NCBI GenBank assembly: GCA_949318235.1
Contig: OX439129.1
Location: 9,206,349 to 9,270,348 of the forward strand
Reading direction: 5' to 3'
Length of the DNA: 64,000 bases
Source of the DNA: Ecdyonurus torrentis
Lineage: Eukaryota; Arthropoda; Insecta; Ephemeroptera; Heptageniidae
Made by a program: the position numbers and the translations under genes. Below, piece after piece: positions 48,709 through 61,248 of this stretch. Positions within the stretch are counted from its first letter, which is position 1; each line of letters opens with the position of its first letter. Below the pieces are notes generated by a model that worked only from the letters and a program-made list of their open reading frames with translations, did no database searches and had not been told where the DNA came from.

Positions 48709-49639
48709 CTCCTCTTGTACTCTTATACAAATCCAAAACATTAATGCACAACGAAATACGTGAACTAAAATGATTTGAATCATTTTGAAGTTATGATCAC
48801 AATTTGTACAAGTATAAAGTAAAAGTTGATAAATTTTTCTTATAAAAATAAAAATTTCATATTGTAAGACAACATTACTATAGCAAATAAATATAAGATT
48901 ACTTAAACCATACACTGTATTTATAGTTTCACAAATATCATGTAATTTTCGATAAGCAATTCGAAGTTTTGATAATTTCTTTTGATTCATTATCTTGTTG
49001 TTTATTAAAAAAATTTCAAGTATTTTATTCATTGCTTTAAAATATTGTAAAGAAATAAATAGTAAACTAAAAAACTGTATCTCTAGGATTAAAACAACAT
49101 ATTCAGTCCAGTTTTTTTAAAAATAAAAACAAAAATATTTCAGGTGTTAATGAATTAATTGATATACCAACAATGCATTTTTTAACAAACATTATGAATA
49201 TATACGGTAAGTAACATGACAATAAAATATAAATATTAATCTTTAGCCAATAGCATGGAATATTTAAAATATTTTTCAAATAAATTAATTGTTTTAAAAT
49301 ATATGACAACTTGTTACCATTTAACCATATAAAAGGAAAAACATTTAATAAATTAACTGCAAAGAGAAAGTTAACAAATATTAAGAAAAAGTTTCCAGTT
49401 TCTGATAAAAAATCGTTTTTAAAAATATAATGATAAAGTGACAAAAAAATATAACAAAATTCATGGATTAATAAAATAAAAAAGACAACATTGCTATAAA
49501 TTAAAAATTTCTTGCTTTTAGTAATATTTATCTTTCTTAATGAAGAATTTATAGTAATTTTTAAAGGAAAAACGCCAATAATCTTTGAAAACCAAAACAC
49601 AGGTTTTAATACATGAAATACACTGTCTGTCTTTGCCAT
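48709..49639 (-). pseudogene. Gustatory receptor alternative first exon -6, single frameshift
   Basis: The N-terminal frame 'VLKPVFWFSKIIGVFPLKI' runs to about 49110. The C-terminal frame resumes with 'TEYVVLILEIQFFSLLFISL' and continues 'IAYRKLHDICETINTVYGLS', 'ALMFWICIRVQEE', ending at GAG|gtaagt. The break is 1 base in a run of seven A/T (about 49105-49113). Everything else, donor included, is intact. It could be a young pseudogene or an uncorrected homopolymer error; in the latter case it is a live exon of about 310 codons. It belongs to the 'GVFPLKI/FPVKY' subgroup. Confidence 0.85.
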
Positions 49640-50023
49640 TCTGAATAATAACTGATATAAAATTCAATAGACAGTTTTAATAACATAAATAAAAAATATT
49701 TCAATTTACTAAATGAGCTATCTTGAAATAATATTGAACAGAAGTAAGAGTATTAAATTTATTGAAGTATTTTGAAGCCACAAAGGATATGCATAAATAA
49801 TATAAGAGTACTATGAATTATAAAATACTAATTTCATACAAGTACTTGAGGAGAAAGCTATCAGCACTTTAATAAATATTAAATATTCTTCTTTAATAAA
49901 AAATATTAAAAAAAATAATTGATATATAACTAAAAGGTCAAGGTTTGAAGTATTTAATTAAGGTCTCTATTAATCAAATACAGGTTTAGTGGATACCGAA
50001 AGTTTTAATCAAAAAAAGTTTAT

Positions 50024-50030
50024 GAAAAAA

Positions 50031-50062
<32 letters not shown>

Positions 50063-50077
50063 AAAGAAAAAAAAATA
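50024..50077. repeat. Interrupted poly(A) tract
   Basis: About 50 bases of A with a few G interruptions, perhaps the tail of a decayed retroposon; nothing recognisable upstream. Confidence 0.7.
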
Positions 50078-50279
50078 AGAGTAAAATAATAAAATAATTA
50101 TTTCAACAAAGTAAATAATTAAGTTACTATAAAATTCAATACACAACAGCTTACACAACATTCCAATTCTGTGTTGTTATTGAAAAATAAGAATATATTA
50201 TATATATTTACTTTTACTGTAATAAAATTCTCCATTGCAAATTGAAAAATTAAAGAAAAGAAAGCCTTTATTAACTTAC

Positions 50280-51191
50280 CTCTAAAGTAACACGATTGCA
50301 GACCCAAAATATTGAACCAATCTTAAAAAGTTGATAAAATAACCAAAATAATATTGAAATAAGAACACTAAAAGTCTGATTTTTTGTAATTAAAATATCA
50401 TATATTTGTTTAATAATTGTAAATAACATGAATTGTAAGACTGCATATGAGTGACATAACAACATACAATTATTAATATCATATGCATCTTTTACTTTAG
50501 CGGAAGTTTCATGTAAGGTTCCAAAAGCCAAGCGTAATTTGTAAAGTTTACACTCTAAGTATTCCAAATTTGGATAGTAATTGTTCATGGCTATTAAAGT
50601 AATATTTATATTTTTATAGTATAAGTAAATTGTAAATAAAATGCTGATATATTGAAGTTGACCAAGAATAATAATACTACCCGTAACATATGAAATTAAA
50701 CTTTGAATTAAAGTCGCAAGTCCATTGTTATATAAAAAATAAGCTTCAAATATTTGTGCTACTTGATATAATATTAATAAATATAAGTAAGAAAATTTAC
50801 AAGATGTACATGAAATATCCACCATTTTGTTAACAAAATGAAATTTATTAAAAATATTATGAAATACTTGATAACTATTTAAAACAAAATAAAAAGTATT
50901 AACTAAATTACAATGATAAAATATATCAAGAAAAAGTATAAAAATATTTCCATTTTCTGAAGAAAGACCAACTGTTATAATTTCTCTTTTAAATGATAAA
51001 TATAAACAATAAAAATCATATAATATTGATAATAATATAAATAATACACTGTAGATAAATAATTTCTTATTTAAACGTAATTTTAAACTTCTATGTTTGT
51101 GGTGTTTAAAAAACATTGGAAAGATACCAAATAATCTAGACAACCAAAATATTGGTGTCAAATCAGATATTAAACCATTCTTTGCAACCAT
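50280..51191 (-). CDS. Gustatory receptor alternative first exon -7
   Basis: Intact, 304 codons. 'LTPIFWLSRLFGIFPMFFKH', TM1 'ILLSILYDFYCLYLSF', 'LSSENGNIFILFLDIFYHCN' into TM2 (a subgroup-specific 'SENGN/SETGN' before TM2), TM4 'IILGQLQYISILFTIYLYYK' (the ELQFW position reads QLQY), 'TSAKVKDAYDINNCMLLCHS' into TM5, 'IGSIFWVCNRVTLE' at GAG|gtaagt. Confidence 0.92.
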
Positions 51192-51579
51192 TCTTTTAAA
51201 ACTATAAATATTATACTACGCCTTGTAAGTTATAAGTATGCCAATTAATTGATTATTGATTTTTTTTATGAATTAATAATCATCCTTTAGGCTTATTACT
51301 TTTCTTAATATAGAAAAAAAATATAGGTTATTATTTTTCATTTAAAGTGGAAAAATAGGCCAAAAAGCTAATGCGTAAGTTATCACGTAAGTAATATTGA
51401 TTTATAGTAATATAAATATATCCTATAAGCAAATATTAGCTTATGTGCATATTATAAACATCAGGTCTCATATAAATATGTCTGATATTATGTGCGACAT
51501 TGAATTAAAAAAAAAAAAATGCAAACTACATAGGTTAATATTATTTTCATTATTATTGTATTGAAAATATCAAGCTTAC

Positions 51580-52488
51580 CTCATTTTCAGCATTGATGCA
51601 TACGAAAAATGTTAAACTTATTTTCATAAACTCATTTATAAGCCAAATATAAACTGCTCTTCCTTGAGAAGTAGGTACTTTTGATAAAGTAATAAAATCA
51701 TAAGTACTTGTCATGATATAGTGACACATAAATTGCATAACTGTATCAGCATGGCAAAGAAATATCAAAATAATTGTACCAAAAATTCTATTTACTATCT
51801 CGCATGTATCGTGCAAAGTTCCAAAAACAATTCTTAATTTTTGATACTGAATTTCATCTGTTTTATTAGGATTTAATAACATTACTTTTAATTTATTATT
51901 TATATGATAAAAAGAGAAGTAACATAAATAAATTAATTTACAAAATTGAAGATGAGAGAATGTAATTAAGCTGCTTGCCATATATGAATGAAAACTATTT
52001 ATTGGACTCATTATCCTTAGATAAATCAATGTTATTCCTTGCAATACTTCGGTACAATTAAATATTATTATAATTAAAATAAAACGAAATCGAGCAGGTG
52101 TAAAAGTAACGTCAAGTAAATTACTGACCGTATGTAAACGTCTAATGACAGGTAAAAAATTTATATGACAATAATAAATGAATACAAATATATTTACTAG
52201 CAAAATACTATAGAAAAGCTTAGCAAATAGTAAAATAATATGTCCTGTTTCTGATTGTAGTTCTCTTGTAGAAAATGGTATCCAAAAATAAATTGTTATC
52301 AAATTGTATAAATCATAAAGAGCAATCATTGCAACGAGAAGTAAACTGTAGAGGTACAGACTATCATTTTGAACTATTTTCAAATGCCCGTCGGTTTGAA
52401 ATGATATTTTTAATGGAAAAGTGCCAAATATTCTTGAAAACCAAAATAAAGGATGAAGAGCTGAAAGCACATTGACTTGTTTCACCAT
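51580..52488 (-). CDS. Gustatory receptor alternative first exon -8
   Basis: Intact, 303 codons. 'LHPLFWFSRIFGTFPLKISF', TM1 'AMIALYDLYNLITIYFW', 'LQSETGHIILLFAKLFYSIL' into TM2, TM4 'LITFSHLQFCKLIYLCYFSF', 'TCEIVNRIFGTIILIFLCHA' into TM5, 'ISLTFFVCINAENE' at GAG|gtaagc. Same subgroup as the exons at 50280 and 54311, sharing the replaced TM4 signature. Only about 360 bases separate it from the start of the preceding exon at 51191, so its neighbour's promoter would have to be compact. Confidence 0.92.
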
Positions 52489-53056
52489 AATTTTCTATAA
52501 TACTGCTATTATAAATGCTATTATGCTATCAATAAAGAAGAAATATATTAAGTAATATTTACTAGTTAATGTAATGAATCTCATGCATAAGTTAATCAAT
52601 ATACATTTTAAAATGTTACATTTCTATATAACAATAGCCTGTCTAAATAACAAAGAAAAAAATTAATAAAACTTATTTATTTCAGTGCATCTCATTATTT
52701 GAAAACTTTCTTGATTGCTTATTATATTGGCCGCAATTGCCAACTTTTAAATTTACAAAGAGGGAAAAAAATTATATATTTTTTTCTCCCCTGCTTAAGT
52801 TGCAAAAGCAATATAATTTGTACTTCGTGTAAAAACATCAATGAGTTTTAATAGTGGATGCAAATAGTTAATGAAACCTCGGTCATTCAAGTCTCCTTGA
52901 AATAATAAATACTGTATTAATGGTTGTATCAAAAAATGCTTTCCATCTAGTTCAGTGCAAATCTTTTAGATTTTCTTCTTCTTAAAATTCTCTAATTTAT
53001 TAATGAAATAATGTGACATGAAGTACTTTACGAAGATAAATAATACTTAAGGCAAG

Positions 53057-53275
53057 TAAATGTAGGTAGAGTAGACATATAACCTAGAACACAGGTATAC
53101 TACAATAATATCTAATGCAGGTGCAATATGCTACAATAAAGGTGTGACTCACTTAGATTAAAAGGTAATGTAGTTTATAACTACCTGTTCCAAATTAAAG
53201 TGTACCTATTGCAAAATGCAGGATACATGTACTGTACTGTACATTTAGGTAGTAAAATTTTTCCGTGTAACAAGA
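53057..53275. repeat. Dispersed repeat, copy C (ends TTTTTCCGTG)
   Basis: Near-identical to 20220-20465 in the same orientation: TAGACATATAACCTAGAACACAGGTATA, AATAAAGGTGTGACTCACTTAGATTAA, CTGTTCCAAATTAAAGTGTA, TTTTTCCGTGTA. Confidence 0.65.
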
Positions 53276-53317
53276 CCTATTAATTAAATATATTTTAATT
53301 GAATAATTACATATTCT

Positions 53318-53385
53318 TCTACTTGAATCCAGATCCAAAGAATGAAACTAACTTTAAGACAACTATACAATAGCTGAATACGCAT
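53318..53385 (-). pseudogene. Relic of a gustatory receptor first-exon 3' end
   Basis: About 22 codons read 'LLYSCLKVSFILWIWIQVEE', matching the TM6 end of the exon at 54311 ('GIKLAFIVWICNQVETE'). The donor position reads GAA|TATGTAAT, so the canonical gtaag is gone, and no upstream receptor sequence is recognisable. A truncated, dead copy. Confidence 0.55.
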
Positions 53386-53769
53386 TTTAAATTTTAATTG
53401 ATACGATGAATTAATTTACAGATATAAAATTATATGTTTAAATTTGGTAACACGAAATATCATAAAATGTATCTTGTTACATTAAAATGCCATGAAAATG
53501 TATTTTATGATATGTGTTAATAGTAAGATCACATGTTACATTTAAGTTAATAATTTAAGTTGGTTTGTGTTTCATTTAGTTGTTTCAATTTAGTTCTTTG
53601 CTTTAAAGTGATGTGTAAATTTTTTTTTTTAATCGTGCATTGACATATTCTTTTATTTGCTGTAATTTTGCGAAGCAAATTGTTAAATAGCATTGCTTAA
53701 AATGATAAAAATTATTTTACTGCACAAAGTTACAACAATTTAATTAAAATGAAAATATATGTATCTTAA

Positions 53770-54080
53770 AGGCGTAGAACATCTTGAACAAAACACTTGT
53801 CTAATTTTCTAGCATATACCTAAATATCCACGTTAATTTGGCTAAAGACATTAATTTATAATTTATTTTCCATTCGCAAAATGATAGATGCGGGTTTATG
53901 ACGTCAAAGTTTGCCTGGTCCACACGCGTGGAAACAAGTAAGCTGTGACGTCATAAACCCGCAGCTGATATTTTGTAAATGGAAAATAAATGAGATATAA
54001 ATGACTGCAGCCAAAATAACTTTGATATTTAGGTATGTTAGGATATTAGATATGTTTATTGTTGAAGGTGTTTTATGCCT
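53770..54080. mobile_element. TTAA-flanked foldback MITE, copy 3
   Basis: AGGCGTAGAACATCTTGAACAAAA on the left, inverted AGGTGTTTTATGCCT on the right, TTAA on both sides. Same family as 16497 and 23857, with the GC-richer centre (GTCCACACGCGTGGAAACAAGTAAGCTGTGACGTCA) as in copy 2. Confidence 0.8.
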
Positions 54081-54098
54081 TTAAGATATTCTAATTAA

Positions 54099-54103
<5 letters not shown>

Positions 54104-54133
<30 letters not shown>
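54104..54133. repeat. Poly(A) tract followed by a fragment of the 7815 foldback family
   Basis: About 30 A, then ACTACACCAGGCCAAAATTAACATGAAAC-AATGATTCTTGCCAGTGAT, which matches one arm of the element at 7815-8479 over about 70 bp. Confidence 0.6.
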
Positions 54134-54135
<2 letters not shown>

Positions 54136-54310
54136 TAATTAAAAATGGAAAGTACTACACCAGGCCAAAATTAACATGAAACAAATAATGATTCTTGCCA
54201 GTGATGGAGGCAACCTAACCTTAACCAATAACCAAGCAACCAATAACCTTTGCCAATAAAGTACAATGAATGAGTGAAGTTGCGTACTGAAAATATAAAA
54301 TTGTTCTTAC

Positions 54311-55207
54311 CTCTGTTTCTACTTGATTGCAGATCCAAACAATGAAAGCAAGTTTAATGCCATGATAACATAAAGAATAATACGAAGAGATAGCAACAAT
54401 ACAATCTGTACAGGACGTAAAAATATTGTCAAAAACATCTTTCAAAACTAGGAGTATCATATATTGTAAGGCCATACTTGAATAACAAAAAAACATTAAC
54501 ATTATAATGTTATAAGTTTCATTAACCAAACTACACGTTTCATGCAGATTAGAAAAACACATTCTCAGGTCATAAATTCTTTCATTCCCAATATTTGTAT
54601 TAAATTTCATTAAATCACTGTTTATATACTTAAATGACACAAAAATCAAATATAGGATTGAAACAAACTGTACTTGTCCCAGAGTAATTATATTAGTAGC
54701 TAAGTACCATATAAACTTTTCTATATTACTATAGCCTGGAATATACAAAAAAGTAATAGACTCTAACAACAATGCTAAAATACAAATAGCAGCAAATACA
54801 GTAATTTTCTTACGAGCTAAACTGAAAGAATATTTTAAATACTTGCTAACGTTTTGGAAATAATAAAGTATATTTTTTACATTGTTATAACTACAGCAAA
54901 TAAAATGAAATGCTGCAAGTAGTTCAAAATCATATAATATGTCTATAATAAGTAATAGGAAATTTCCAGAATCCGTTGATAGACCTTCTGTAAATATTTT
55001 GATCCAAATTGATTTAAAAAGATAATAGAAATCATAAGTAGTTGAAACCATAACCAAAATGATGCTATAAATATAAATTGAAATGTTCTGACTAATTTTT
55101 AATTCTCTATTATTTTTCATTTCATATTTTACTGGAAAAACACCAAAGATTTTTGAACACAAAAATAGTGGCCTTAAAGCCATTAACATGCTGTCTTGCT
55201 TTTTCAT
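54311..55207 (-). CDS. Gustatory receptor alternative first exon -9
   Basis: Intact, 299 codons. 'LRPLFLCSKIFGVFPVKYEM', TM1 'MVSTTYDFYYLFKSIW', 'LSTDSGNFLLLIIDILYDFE' into TM2, TM4 'IITLGQVQFVSILYLIFVSF', 'TCSLVNETYNIIMLMFFCYS' into TM5, 'IKLAFIVWICNQVETE' at GAG|gtaaga. It is the functional counterpart of the dead copy at 56215-57117 and of the short relic at 53318. Confidence 0.92.
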
Positions 55208-55850
55208 CGTTCAAAATGTGTAAAATTATATTTTAAGCTTATCAACAAAATTGGTAACATTTTATCATATTGCTTTAAACGTAAGCCATTTGGTTAATTT
55301 AAATAATTTAAAGGACGTTTGTGATAAGTGTATTGAATTTGCCTCCATTTAATATTTTATAGTAATATAATAATATAATGGAAAAATGTGAAATCATCAT
55401 CTGGCATGTCGATATTTTTAATATAACTATATGTATATGGTATTAAAATGAAAGTTTGTAGTGGCACACTTATCGACGTTTGTGGCACTTTTACCAAACA
55501 GACAGTATCTATATAACTCATGTGTAAGTTCTAATAGCTGTTTTATCACAAATATTAATATATTTTATTTGTTTATACGTAATATTGCTCAGTACCAGGA
55601 TATTGAAATATTTTTACCCTAGTTTCATTAAAACTAATTTATGATTATTCTGCCAAGATATAGATGATTTTCATTTTAAAGTGATATAAAACTTACAAGT
55701 TAGCTTTACTGATTGTAAATTATCAAATTATCATCTACTTTTAATTGTTTTATTTTTATTTAACAAAAATTATCTAAAAATATAAAGGAGTTGTCTCAAA
55801 TAAAATATTTATTAAAAAACAAAATATTGTCCCCCCCTGAAAACTTGGAC

Positions 55851-55988
<138 letters not shown>

Positions 55989-56214
55989 TTTCATAGTCAA
56001 ATTGTACCTTCCAAATGAATGTATTTTTAGCAATTGGATGCATTGGGGAATGGATTACTCTAATTATGCAGGGCGGACCGCAGTTGTCATATTTACTGCA
56101 GCTTCTTTTAAACTATTTTTTTTACGCGTGCCATAAATGTAATTTTTTAAAAGGAAACAGTTAATATCCTCTCCTTGTTTTAATTATAAAAAAAAAATCA
56201 TGAAAAAAATTTAT

Positions 56215-57117
56215 CTCTGTTTCAACCTTGTTGCAACTCCAAACCATCAAAGCAACTTTTTCTCCATGATAAAATAACGAATAAAAGTTTGACAAATAAA
56301 GAACGCTTATATTATACAAATTAATTAAATGTTATTAAATCTTTTAAAATAAAAAATATAAGACTTTGTATACCTACACTTGAAAAACACAGTAAAAATA
56401 AAAGTATCAAATTGAAAGCATCGTTAACTAATTCGCAAGTTTCATGTAATGTTCCATGAGCCATTCTGAGACTGTAAATTCTGTTTTCTAATACGTTAAT
56501 GGTATCAATACAAATTATTTGACTATTGATTTGTCAATATAAATTGTAAATTAAATAAAGAAAAACAAAGCAATGTATTTGACCTAGCATTATTATATTT
56601 GTGATTATAAAATGAATACATTTTTCAATTAAAGTAAATTTAGAGTTTCCCAATAATTTAGGTACAAATATATCTAAAAATTGTCCAAGAAAATAAAGAG
56701 TGATAAATTTTATAATATTATTACGAACTGGCATAATATTAATTATTAACCATTTATCTATGCTTTGAATGTGAATGAAAATATTTATAAATTTTTGATA
56801 ACCAGCCCAAATAAAGTGAAGCATAGAAATTAACTGAAAATTATACATCTATAAATATACATCTATAAATATATCAAAAATGTTAATTTTTTCTGTTCCT
56901 TGTGCATATTCAATAATTACAGTTCGCAGTGTTGTACAAATGTAGAAATAATCGTACACAATTGATGTCATCATCATAGTTATACTATATAAAAATAAAA
57001 TTTTAATGCGATATATTCTTAAAAATCCATCTCAAAATTCACTGGAAAAACACCAAATATTGTTGAGAACAAAAATAATGGTTTTAAAACATACAAAATG
57101 CTGTTTGCTTCTTCCAT
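56215..57117 (-). pseudogene. Gustatory receptor alternative first exon -10, dead
   Basis: It starts 'MEEANSILYVLKPLFLFS' and 'TIFGVFPVNFEM', then is broken. The middle is readable as 'FQLISMLHFIWAGYQKF' and 'IIMLGQIHCFVFLYLIYNLY' (56534-56848). The end reads 'MVWSCNKVETE', closely like 54311. At least three frame breaks occur (near 57020, 56850 and 56530). The donor is destroyed: after GAG the bases are ATAAAT, so GT has become AT. It cannot splice or encode a receptor. Confidence 0.85.
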
Positions 57118-57574
57118 TTTGTGACAACTAATCTGAATAATATGTTTTAAATAATTAATAGCAGTTGAGATATACATACAGTATATTGAATATAAATTAT
57201 TGACGTGATAATTTTTCACTTTCACAAATTAACTCGAAAGTAGCAATCATAAATTATTACCATATTCTATAAGCTTTTTAAGTGAATCAATATAGTGAGC
57301 TCAAAATAGTTATATTGAATATGATTATTGCAGCATTGGAATGAAAAAAAAAAAAAAAAAAAAAAAAAGACGTGCAAATATAATGAATAATTAAAACTGT
57401 ATACTAGATTGATATAAAAGAGAAGTGCCAACAGAAAACATTGCACTTCTGTCAATCATCATTTTTGTCTTGTCCACTCTACCTCTCCTTTTTTTATTTG
57501 CATAATATTTAATTAAGGTGCTTTATATTATTATTTTTTATTTATTTTTTAAATTTTATTTACTGTATGTCTTA

Positions 57575-57870
57575 CTAAGCCCCCGTATTCGAGAGGACCG
57601 TTGAGCAGTGACAGAAGGTAGCCAGGAAAGGCGCAAGCGCTAATGTTTAACCTGATCTACCCTTTGAGGGATGAAAGGATGTAGAAGGAAGAGGTAGAGT
57701 GTTGGTAGAAAGGATTGGAAGGTAGCGGCTGTGGCCTATAGTTAGGAACTGCCCAGTCATTCGATAGGGTGGTGCATACAGGAAATCACAGAAAACTGCA
57801 TGCGTGGATAGCCGACATCCAAGTATTACCTTGGATAAATAAATAAACCAATCAATAAATAAATAGATCA
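57575..57870 (+). mobile_element. GC-rich retroposon fragment with TAAA-rich tail
   Basis: GC-rich sequence (GAGAGGACCGTTGAGCAGTGACAG, GGAAAGGCGCAAGCGCTAATG, CAGCCGCTACC on the reverse strand) ends in ATCCAAGTATTACCTTGG followed by an imperfect (ATAAATAAA)n tail, typical of a SINE or the 3' end of a LINE. No long frame of its own. The tail stops about 10 bases from the donor of the receptor exon ending at 57878. Confidence 0.6.
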
Positions 57871-57877
57871 TAATTAC

Positions 57878-58801
57878 CTCCCATTCAATCTTTGTACAAA
57901 CTGAAAACAAAAGAAGAACTCGGAAACTTTCAAATACAATCCACCTTATATCATTAAAAATTCTATCAATACTTTGATCATAAACATAATAATGGTAAAG
58001 TATTTTAATAATGTTGAACATTTCTGATTGCATGTACACATTTCGCATAAGTAGAAATGTAAAAATGCTTAAGTCATAAATGCCATTGATTTCTTCACTT
58101 ATTGAATGCAGTCTTTCAAATGTTTTTCTCAAATTGTTGATCATGTTTTCGTTGCAGCTTTTTACACTTTTGGTACACATATCTAACTTTTGATTTAGTA
58201 TTTTAAAGTATTGTAATAAAACGAAACATACACTCCAAAATTGTAATTCAATTGTTATTTGATTATTGGTGGCTAAAAATGACATAAATTTTGATAATAT
58301 TCTATCAACAGTTAATTTACTGTATTTAAAGTAATTTGAAAAACTTATTATTAAAAATATTAATAAGGTAATTTGGCAAGTAAAAATAACAAGAAATATA
58401 AGAATTTTACATTTAACGTAACACTTCATCGGTATAACTTTGTCAATTTTGCACATAGTTGTTATAATTTTTGGAATTTTTTTAAGACCAATTGTTACAA
58501 AATATAACACTGAAATCATATAGAAAATAAATAATAAGTCGCCAATAAACTGTAATAGATGTGATGCTTCATTTACTTTTCCACTGTGAGTAAAAAAATG
58601 ACGCATGGTTGCTTGATATATATAAAGAAAATCAAGTACATTTGTAATTATCAAATAAATTACTGTTGAAATAAATATTTTACTTGTTCTTTGAATATTA
58701 ATTTCATTATATTTTTCAAATTTTAAAGGTAAAACTCCTGTAAATTTTGAAATCCAGTAAACAGGTTCTAAAACTTTTAGTAAACCACGTTTGCTATTCA
58801 T
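57878..58801 (-). CDS. Gustatory receptor alternative first exon -11
   Basis: Intact, 308 codons. 'LEPVYWISKFTGVLPLKFEK', 'IITNVLDFLYIYQATMRHFF' in TM1, 'ASHLLQFIGDLLFIFYMISV' in TM2, TM4 'NQITIELQFWSVCFVLLQYF' with the full ELQFW signature, 'RLHSISEEINGIYDLSIFTF' into TM5, 'VLLLFSVCTKIEWE' at GAG|gtaatt, a weakened donor. The open frame runs another 76 codons into the retroposon fragment before a stop; that extension has no receptor character and I take it as intron. It resembles the + arm exons (1386, 6889, 11752) more than its - arm neighbours. Confidence 0.9.
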
Positions 58802-59940
58802 GTTTAACTATTTCACATAAAATTATCTTTCTCTCAGAAAGATTTTATACTTGTAGACACTTCGAGTTTGTTCTTATTTCTGATGCAAGAAATAAAATAA
58901 GATATGCTGTTTAGTATTTTTAATACAAAAAGTTTGACACTATGTACTTTTTTTATCCAATTTATAAATTTCAAGAGTGTTATTATGTATTCTCATCATT
59001 ATAAGTTCCTATAATATTCTTACTTATTATATTATGTGACATTTTTATATTGTGTTAAACGTATGTTATGTGTGTTATGAAAATTAAATAGAACTTTTTC
59101 AAGTGGTCTTTTCAGTGTCATTTCCGTTGACTTTAATCATGTATACTAAAAATAATAAGGAAAACGTAGAGTTTTTTTTTTTTGCGCAACTTTTTCTATT
59201 GTTGAAATCTTGTCATCATTATATTGGAAGGCTATATAAAATTTGACAGTTTTTTCTCTATATAAAATAAAAATCAATCACATAAGTGAGAACCTTGGCC
59301 ACCAACAAAATGCTGCTTAAAAGTTGCATTCTTAACAATTGTCGTTAAAAGAAAATTAAACAATAATAAAAAAAAAAAAAAAAAAAAAATACTTTTTTTG
59401 ATTTCTATTTTATGAACATAACACTGGTTAACTTTTGATTCAAACCACAATTAAAATTTTATATTGTAAGCATTTTTTGATTATATATTATTTTTTTTAC
59501 CTAAAATATCTTTTCAACACAATGAGGAAGACTAAACAAAATTTTAGGGGGTAATTTTATTTCATATTCTATTAGATGAACCGATTGATATGTGAATTTA
59601 TTATTTTTTGATTTCATTAAGTATTTTTAATAAATTTTTGGAAATAAAAAATGACACCACGAGCGGTATGCATGTGCGGGTATAGGAAACGTTGCCACCC
59701 GTGACGTCATTTTGAGAGTTTCAAAATTAATTTAAAATAATTAATGCACATAAAATTTAGAAATACACATATCTATCGATTCAGGACAGTGTTTTCTTTT
59801 ATAATACACAATCAAATTACCCCCATTTTTTAGTTTTCCTTATTCTACACATTATTATTACTAATCAATTGAAGAAAATAGTACTAATTTTTTATAAGTC
59901 ATAGTAATAATAAATAAACAAACCAAATATTTCTACTCAC

Positions 59941-60879
59941 CTCATTTTCAACGTTCATGCAAATTGAAAACACGAGCATAATTCTAAAAATTTCAAACAA
60001 AAGCCATCTCAGGTAACGTAAAGAATCTGAATTTAACTCTTGATTAAAAATGATTACGTCATATACATTTTTGATCATGTAATATGCTTCATATTGCATT
60101 GTAACGTTATGTAACATTAGAAAACAAAATAATGTAGGATTATAAGTGTGATTGATCTGTATAATAACTTCATGTAACTTTTCAAACATCTGTTGAAGTT
60201 TCAATATTTTTTGTTCTCTTCTAACCAAATCAGTTTTTTTCATTTTTGTATATAGTACTCGTAGAAGTTGATGATTTACAAGTTTTAAATAATGCAATAT
60301 AACATAACATAACACACAAAACTGCAATTCAATTGTGATCTGATTGTTATTAGAAAAACTAGACATAAAAATATGAAACGTATGTAAAATTGAAAGTCTA
60401 TTATTTACGTATGATTTATAAAAATCATGAATCAAATGGGAAAGTTGTAAACCTTCACAGAAAAATACAAATAAAAAAACTTTTTTTTGTAATATTTTCC
60501 AACTTTTAAGATGAATAATTTTATTAATATCACAAAAATTATTGAAAATTTTTAACAGTTGCTTCAAGTTAAACAAAACAAAACAAAATATAGAGATGAC
60601 GTAAATATTAAATAGTACGTTGCCTAAAAGTTGAAGTAATGTTGGTCCTTCAAGTTTAAAATCTTTTTTAATAAATGGTTCAAGAGTAGAAGTAAATACG
60701 TAGTAAAAATCTCTAATATTAATAGCAATTTGGTAAATGATTGTAATTAAATATACACTTTTACTTATACAAAAATAAGGTTCATTATTTTGCTGACTTA
60801 CAGGAAAAAGTCCTGTATATTTTGACCATATAAATATTGGCTTTAAAACTTCAAAATAAACGTTGTTCTTACGAGCCAT
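59941..60879 (-). CDS. Gustatory receptor alternative first exon -12
   Basis: Intact, 313 codons from 'MARKNNVYFEVLKPIFIWSK'. The frame is open to an upstream Met at 60942, but the extra 21 residues have no counterpart in siblings, so 60879 is the preferred start. 'YTGLFPVSQQNNEPYF', 'IAINIRDFYYVFTSTLEPFI' in TM1, 'PTLLQLLGNVLFNIYVISIF' in TM2, TM4 'NNQITIELQFCVLCYVILHY' (QFC), 'KLHEVIIQINHTYNPTLFCF' into TM5, 'IMLVFSICMNVENE' at GAG|gtgagt. A TATA-like CTTTATATAAG lies on this strand about 260 bases upstream. Sister of the exons at 61975 (dead) and 63729. Confidence 0.91.
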
Positions 60880-61248
60880 AATGTGTACAACTAAGTTATG
60901 TAATAATATGTTTTTTCTAAGACATATACTGTATGAGTTCAACTACAATACGTTATGAAAAAACATAAATAGTAATCATGTAAAAGAATTAAGATAGAAA
61001 TTGACAAGAAAATTATGTTCAATAATAATAAAATGTTTAGAATGAAAAATCTATTGTTATAAGTAACAATATAAAATAATCAAAAAATAAATAAACATAT
61101 TTGAACATCCATTATACGTCACTCAGTTAGATGTGCTTATATAAAGCTTTGTATACATCAATTGGAAGCCAGGTGTATTAAATACTATATTTATTCTTTA
61201 ATATAATAAAATATGATTCAAATCTGGACACAATACTGTATAAGCAAG

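Noticed and set aside
57647..57877. C-terminal extension of exon -11 as real coding sequence
   Set aside because: It lies past the conserved phase-0 donor and is translated from a GC-rich retroposon; TM7 would be missing. Kept only as a read-through question.
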